From assembly GCA_003166055.1 (NCBI GenBank), contig PMWR01000349.1, positions 1 through 9,292 on the forward strand: a stretch of DNA of 9,292 nucleotides, read 5' to 3'. A model generated the notes under the pieces. The model did no database searches. It had not been told where the DNA came from and saw only the letters and a program-made list of their open reading frames with translations. Shown piece after piece: positions 6,601-9,292 of this stretch. Both the position numbers and the translations under genes were made by a program. Position 1 is the first letter of the stretch, and the number at the start of each line of letters is the position of its first letter. The stretch comes from Acidobacteriaceae bacterium (GTDB taxonomy: Bacteria; Acidobacteriota; Terriglobia; Terriglobales; Acidobacteriaceae).

Positions 6601-9292
6601 GTACTCAATCACAACGCAGCAGTTCGTCCCACCGTCGGGGAAAGAAGTGACGCACGCAGTGCGGCTGCCGGGACCGGCCCACGGCCGCAGTTTTCGGCCG
6701 ATCTCAAATCCCGCCTGCTTAAAGTCGAAATACAGCGGCAACTGCTCTGCCGAAAGATGCGGCGTGTGTTCTCCGTGGCGTACGCTCAACACCGCCTTGA
6801 GGAACGAAGCCGCTCCAGCAGCCGAGAGGAGGTGCCCCACATTCGTCTTCACGCTGCCCAGATAACAAGTCGCGCGCTTTCCACCGAGCACAGCCGCGAG
6901 CGATTTCAGCTCCAGCAGGTCATTCACCATGGAGCCGCTGCCGCTGGCCTCGATCTCCGCAATCTCGTCCGCGCGCTTTCCGCTCTCTCGGAGAGCTGCC
7001 GCGATCACATCCTTCTGCGCCTGAAAACTCGGCGCATTCGGCCCCGCCGTCCGTCCATTATTATTCACCGCGATGCCCTTGATGACCCCCTCAATGCAAT
7101 CCCCGTCCCGCAGCGCGGCATCGAGCGGCTTCAGCAGCACAGCGCCCGCGCCTTCGCCAAGCACAACCCCATCCGCACGCCGGTCGAAGAGATGGAACAC
7201 GCCATCCGGACGCAGCAGCCTGCGGGATGCAAACAGGCGATGCGCCGTATCGTCGAGCAGCAGGCTGACGCCGCCGACCAGCGCATAGTCAATCTCGCCG
7301 TTCTGGAGCGCGCGCACCGCCAAGTGCATTCCCACCAGCGCGGAAGAGCAGGCAGTATCGACAACGAGGCTCGGCCCGGCAAAGTTGAAGCAGCGAGAGA
7401 TGTTCGCGGCAATGTAATTTTGCCCGAGCCCGAGGATAGGGTTCGCTGCCCGCAAAATATTCTCATCGCGCGCCGCCGATGCGCGTGCGCCTATGTACAC
7501 GCCGACGCGCCGTCCATCGAGCCCGTGTTCGCCGTACCCCGCGTCATAGAGCGTTCGCGCGCTTTCTTCGAGGATGAGCCGCGCCTGGGGGTCCATGATC
7601 GCGGCATCTTCTTCCGAAAGCCGGAAGAACTCCGGATCGAACTCGTCAATGCCCTCCACAAATCCGCCGAACCACTCCCGGCCAACCTCGGCCCATCGCT
7701 CTTCCGGAGTTCTTCCGATCGCGCTTTCGCCGCGCCGCAAGAGGTTCCAGAAGGCAGTCGCATCGGGTGCTCCAGGGAAGCGGCAGGAGAGTCCGATGAC
7801 GGCAATGTCAGCAGATAAAGAATCCGGGCGTGAAGAATAGGGCCGCGGATACTCCGGCTGAACGACGGTAGCCGCGACTGCCTCATCCGCCCCGCCGCGC
7901 GCCTTTATTGCTTCGGGAAAATCGCGCGCGAGATAGTCATGGAGCGCCGCCACCGTTGTGTGCTCAAACAACAGCGAAGGCGGCAGCGAGACGCCGAGCG
8001 CGCGTTCTATACTCCTGACCAGTTCCGCCATCAGGATTGAATCGATTCCCTGATCGGCAAATCCGGCTCGGGGATCAAGCCGGCTGCTACCCAGCTTCAA
8101 TTCGCGCGCAAAGAGTTCGCTCAGCCAATCCATCGTGCTGTTCGCTGCCTGCTGCCGAGGCTGGCGGGTATCATGCGCCTGCGGCACTCTGCGAGCAGGC
8201 GCAGCCGCAGGCGAAACCTCAAACCGCAGTTCGCCCGTGCTCACGCACGGCAGCGTTACCGCGCAATCAACCGCCAGCGCCTGCTCAAAGAGTCGCAGGC
8301 CTTCCTCTGGCGTATGCGACAGCAGTCCGGTTGCATCGTAGGCCGCGCTGGTCGTGTCTCCCATGCCCAGCGCCTCCCAGTTCGGCCACTGCATCGAGCG
8401 GTAGTGCCGCTTCCCCTGCTGAAATCTGTGCCGCGCGAAGTCATCCATCCATTCGTTCGCCATTGCGTAATCGGACTGGCCCGCGCCAAGCGACGGCAGC
8501 GCAGCAGCCACGGACGAGAACAGCACAAAGAATCGCAGTGGCTCATCGCCGAACACTTCGTCGAGACACAGCAGTCCGTCTATCTTTGGCTCGCAGACAG
8601 CGCGAAGGTCGTCCAGAGTCTTCCGGATAAATGCCGGATGATCGGTGCGAGCAAGCCCGGCGCAATGGAGCAGGCCTGTAATCGGCCCCAACTCGCGGCG
8701 GATGCGCTGGTGAAAGGCCTCCAACGCAAGACGATCATTCAGCGGGCCGGTGTATATCTCCACCTGAACGCCCTGCGCTTCCAGCGCCCGCAGGCGAGCG
8801 ATCTTGCGCCCGGCATCGGTCTCAGGCGCAAGCTCATCCCAGCATGCGCGATCCGGCAGCGGCTCGCGGCCCATGATTGCCAGCTTGCGAACGCCCTTCG
8901 CCGCCATGTGCTCTGCCATGGTCGCGCCAACGCCGCGCGTCCCGCCCGTAATCACCACGACGTCATCCTGAGAATACGGCTGCTGTGCCGGGTTCGCGGC
9001 GGCCGGGACAAACTCCGGCTCCAATCTCTCTCCGTCGCGATAACAGCACCAGCCAAGCGAAGGAGCCGCGCTGCTCCATTCCGCAAGAATCTGCGTCTTC
9101 AACTGCTCATCCAGCGCCGCATCGGTATCGAGCACACGGGAATCGACATGCCGATACTCCGCGCCCAGCATCCGGTACAGACCCGCCAGCCGTATGCCTT
9201 CCAGTTCGGCCTCATTTCCGGCCTCATCGCTGCGATGCGCCGCGAGTCCGCGGCAAACCTTCAGCAGCTTCAGGCTGTTTCCACGGCTTTCC
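6406..9292 (-). CDS. Trans-AT polyketide synthase subunit, C-terminal part: KR-ACP-KS0 (5' end outside window)
   Basis: The last 961 codons plus TGA of a modular PKS subunit; the start lies beyond 9292 and the frame is open to the edge. Numbering counts from the first whole codon in the window. A ketoreductase fills about residues 1-360: TGGTRGVG cofactor loop at 115-122, Lys236, Ser259/Ser260 and Tyr275. An acyl carrier protein follows, with its phosphopantetheine Ser418 in GIDSI. A ketosynthase spans about 495-897 with Cys648 in DTACSSAL, but Ser783 replaces the first catalytic His (SGSGS for HGTGT). His820 (NVGH) is kept. The protein ends in a 64-residue tail. There is no AT after the KS, as in trans-AT systems. 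Seen: the motifs. Known: such KS0 domains usually transfer without condensing. Inferred: this subunit hands a beta-hydroxyacyl chain to the DH that opens the next gene, whose ATG overlaps this stop. Confidence 0.97.
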   Translation of the reverse strand, partial: ESRGNSLKLLKVCRGLAAHRSDEAGNEAELEGIRLAGLYRMLGAEYRHVDSRVLDTDAALDEQLKTQILAEWSSAAPSLGWCCYRDGERLEPEFVPAAANPAQQPYSQDDVVVITGGTRGVGATMAEHMAAKGVRKLAIMGREPLPDRACWDELAPETDAGRKIARLRALEAQGVQVEIYTGPLNDRLALEAFHQRIRRELGPITGLLHCAGLARTDHPAFIRKTLDDLRAVCEPKIDGLLCLDEVFGDEPLRFFVLFSSVAAALPSLGAGQSDYAMANEWMDDFARHRFQQGKRHYRSMQWPNWEALGMGDTTSAAYDATGLLSHTPEEGLRLFEQALAVDCAVTLPCVSTGELRFEVSPAAAPARRVPQAHDTRQPRQQAANSTMDWLSELFARELKLGSSRLDPRAGFADQGIDSILMAELVRSIERALGVSLPPSLLFEHTTVAALHDYLARDFPEAIKARGGADEAVAATVVQPEYPRPYSSRPDSLSADIAVIGLSCRFPGAPDATAFWNLLRRGESAIGRTPEERWAEVGREWFGGFVEGIDEFDPEFFRLSEEDAAIMDPQARLILEESARTLYDAGYGEHGLDGRRVGVYIGARASAARDENILRAANPILGLGQNYIAANISRCFNFAGPSLVVDTACSSALVGMHLAVRALQNGEIDYALVGGVSLLLDDTAHRLFASRRLLRPDGVFHLFDRRADGVVLGEGAGAVLLKPLDAALRDGDCIEGVIKGIAVNNNGRTAGPNAPSFQAQKDVIAAALRESGKRADEIAEIEASGSGSMVNDLLELKSLAAVLGGKRATCYLGSVKTNVGHLLSAAGAASFLKAVLSVRHGEHTPHLSAEQLPLYFDFKQAGFEIGRKLRPWAGPGSRTACVTSFPDGGTNCCVVIEYPEAIPAARREAIPGPFFRKRKLIERRIGEALEAEAAIRAVRAAVPEPVFAVANGKGEDFWGLTE
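6601..7809 (-). other. Non-elongating ketosynthase (KS0) domain
   Basis: A full-length KS fold from DIAVIGLSCRFPG to VVIEY. The acyl-accepting Cys is present (codon 7348-7350, DTACSS). The first catalytic His is Ser (codon 6943-6945): HGTGT reads SGSGS, and the GDP that normally follows reads NDL. The second His is present (6832-6834, TNVGH), although GHLEAAAG has become GHLLSAAG and the late NAH has become NCC. Decarboxylative condensation needs both His residues, so this domain most likely only transacylates. A sequencing error is unlikely because several motif positions drift together while the frame stays intact. Confidence 0.9.
7906..8135 (-). other. Acyl carrier protein domain (upstream subunit)
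   Basis: About 75 residues from WLSELFARELKLG to YLARDFPEAI. The motif DQGIDSILMAEL holds the Ser (codon 8038-8040) expected to carry 4'-phosphopantetheine. It is a canonical single ACP between KR and KS0 and tethers the beta-hydroxy intermediate. Confidence 0.93.
8216..9292 (-). other. Ketoreductase domain of the upstream subunit (structural plus catalytic subdomain)
   Basis: NADPH-dependent reduction of the beta-keto group on the ACP is the expected reaction. The structural half (about 9010-9292) carries GLYRML and EYRHVDSR, typical of PKS KRs. The catalytic half has TGGTRGVG (Thr codon 8947-8949), Lys 8584-8586, Ser pair 8512-8517 and Tyr in SDYAMAN at 8467-8469, so it should be active. 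At the place of the LDD-type stereo fingerprint the sequence reads GLARTDHPAFIRK, two residues longer than in the second KR of this window and without a clear matching Asp. The alcohol configuration is therefore not assigned. Confidence 0.9.

Noticed and set aside
6757..7818. A 353-codon plus-strand open frame
   Set aside because: It is antisense to KS0, whose minus-strand frame is intact and clearly homologous to ketosynthases. No domain is recognisable in the plus-strand translation.

Overview
The whole 9.3 kb window is coding on the minus strand and lies inside a trans-acyltransferase (trans-AT) modular polyketide synthase (PKS) locus. There are two very large genes, both cut by the window edges. 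Reading in the direction of transcription (from 9292 down to 1), gene A contributes its last 961 codons (9292-6406). Gene B then starts at 6409, overlapping the stop of gene A in an ATGA, and stays open for 2136 codons to the left edge without a stop. I read the gene B frame codon by codon and found no interruption. No RNA gene, CRISPR array, mobile element, intergenic promoter or terminator is visible, and there is essentially no intergenic space.

The domain order is: gene A ...KR-ACP-KS0-(C-terminal tail) | gene B DH-ACP-KS-DH-KR-ACP-KS.... No acyltransferase domain follows any of the KS domains where one would sit in a cis-AT PKS. The extender unit must therefore be loaded by a separate AT encoded elsewhere. 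The last KS of gene A keeps its active-site Cys but has SGSGS in place of HGTGT, so it is predicted to pass the chain on without extending it. KR-ACP-KS0 followed by DH-ACP is the layout called a dehydrating bimodule in trans-AT PKSs. Here the bimodule is divided between two polypeptides exactly at the KS/DH boundary. The 64-residue tail after KS0 is a good candidate for the docking segment that joins a KS C-terminus to a DH starting the next subunit.

Predicted chemistry (inference): the gene A KR makes a beta-hydroxyacyl-ACP, and KS0 translocates it to gene B. The first DH and ACP of gene B turn it into an enoyl thioester. KS1 extends by two carbons, then KR and DH2 make a second double bond, and KS2 takes the resulting conjugated dienoyl chain. 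The final product cannot be identified from this window.

The host looks like a high-GC bacterium (roughly 60% GC or a little more by eye) with a large secondary-metabolite locus. This fits high-GC Gram-negative producers such as proteobacteria, myxobacteria or acidobacteria better than Bacillus. The sequence does not let me name a taxon.
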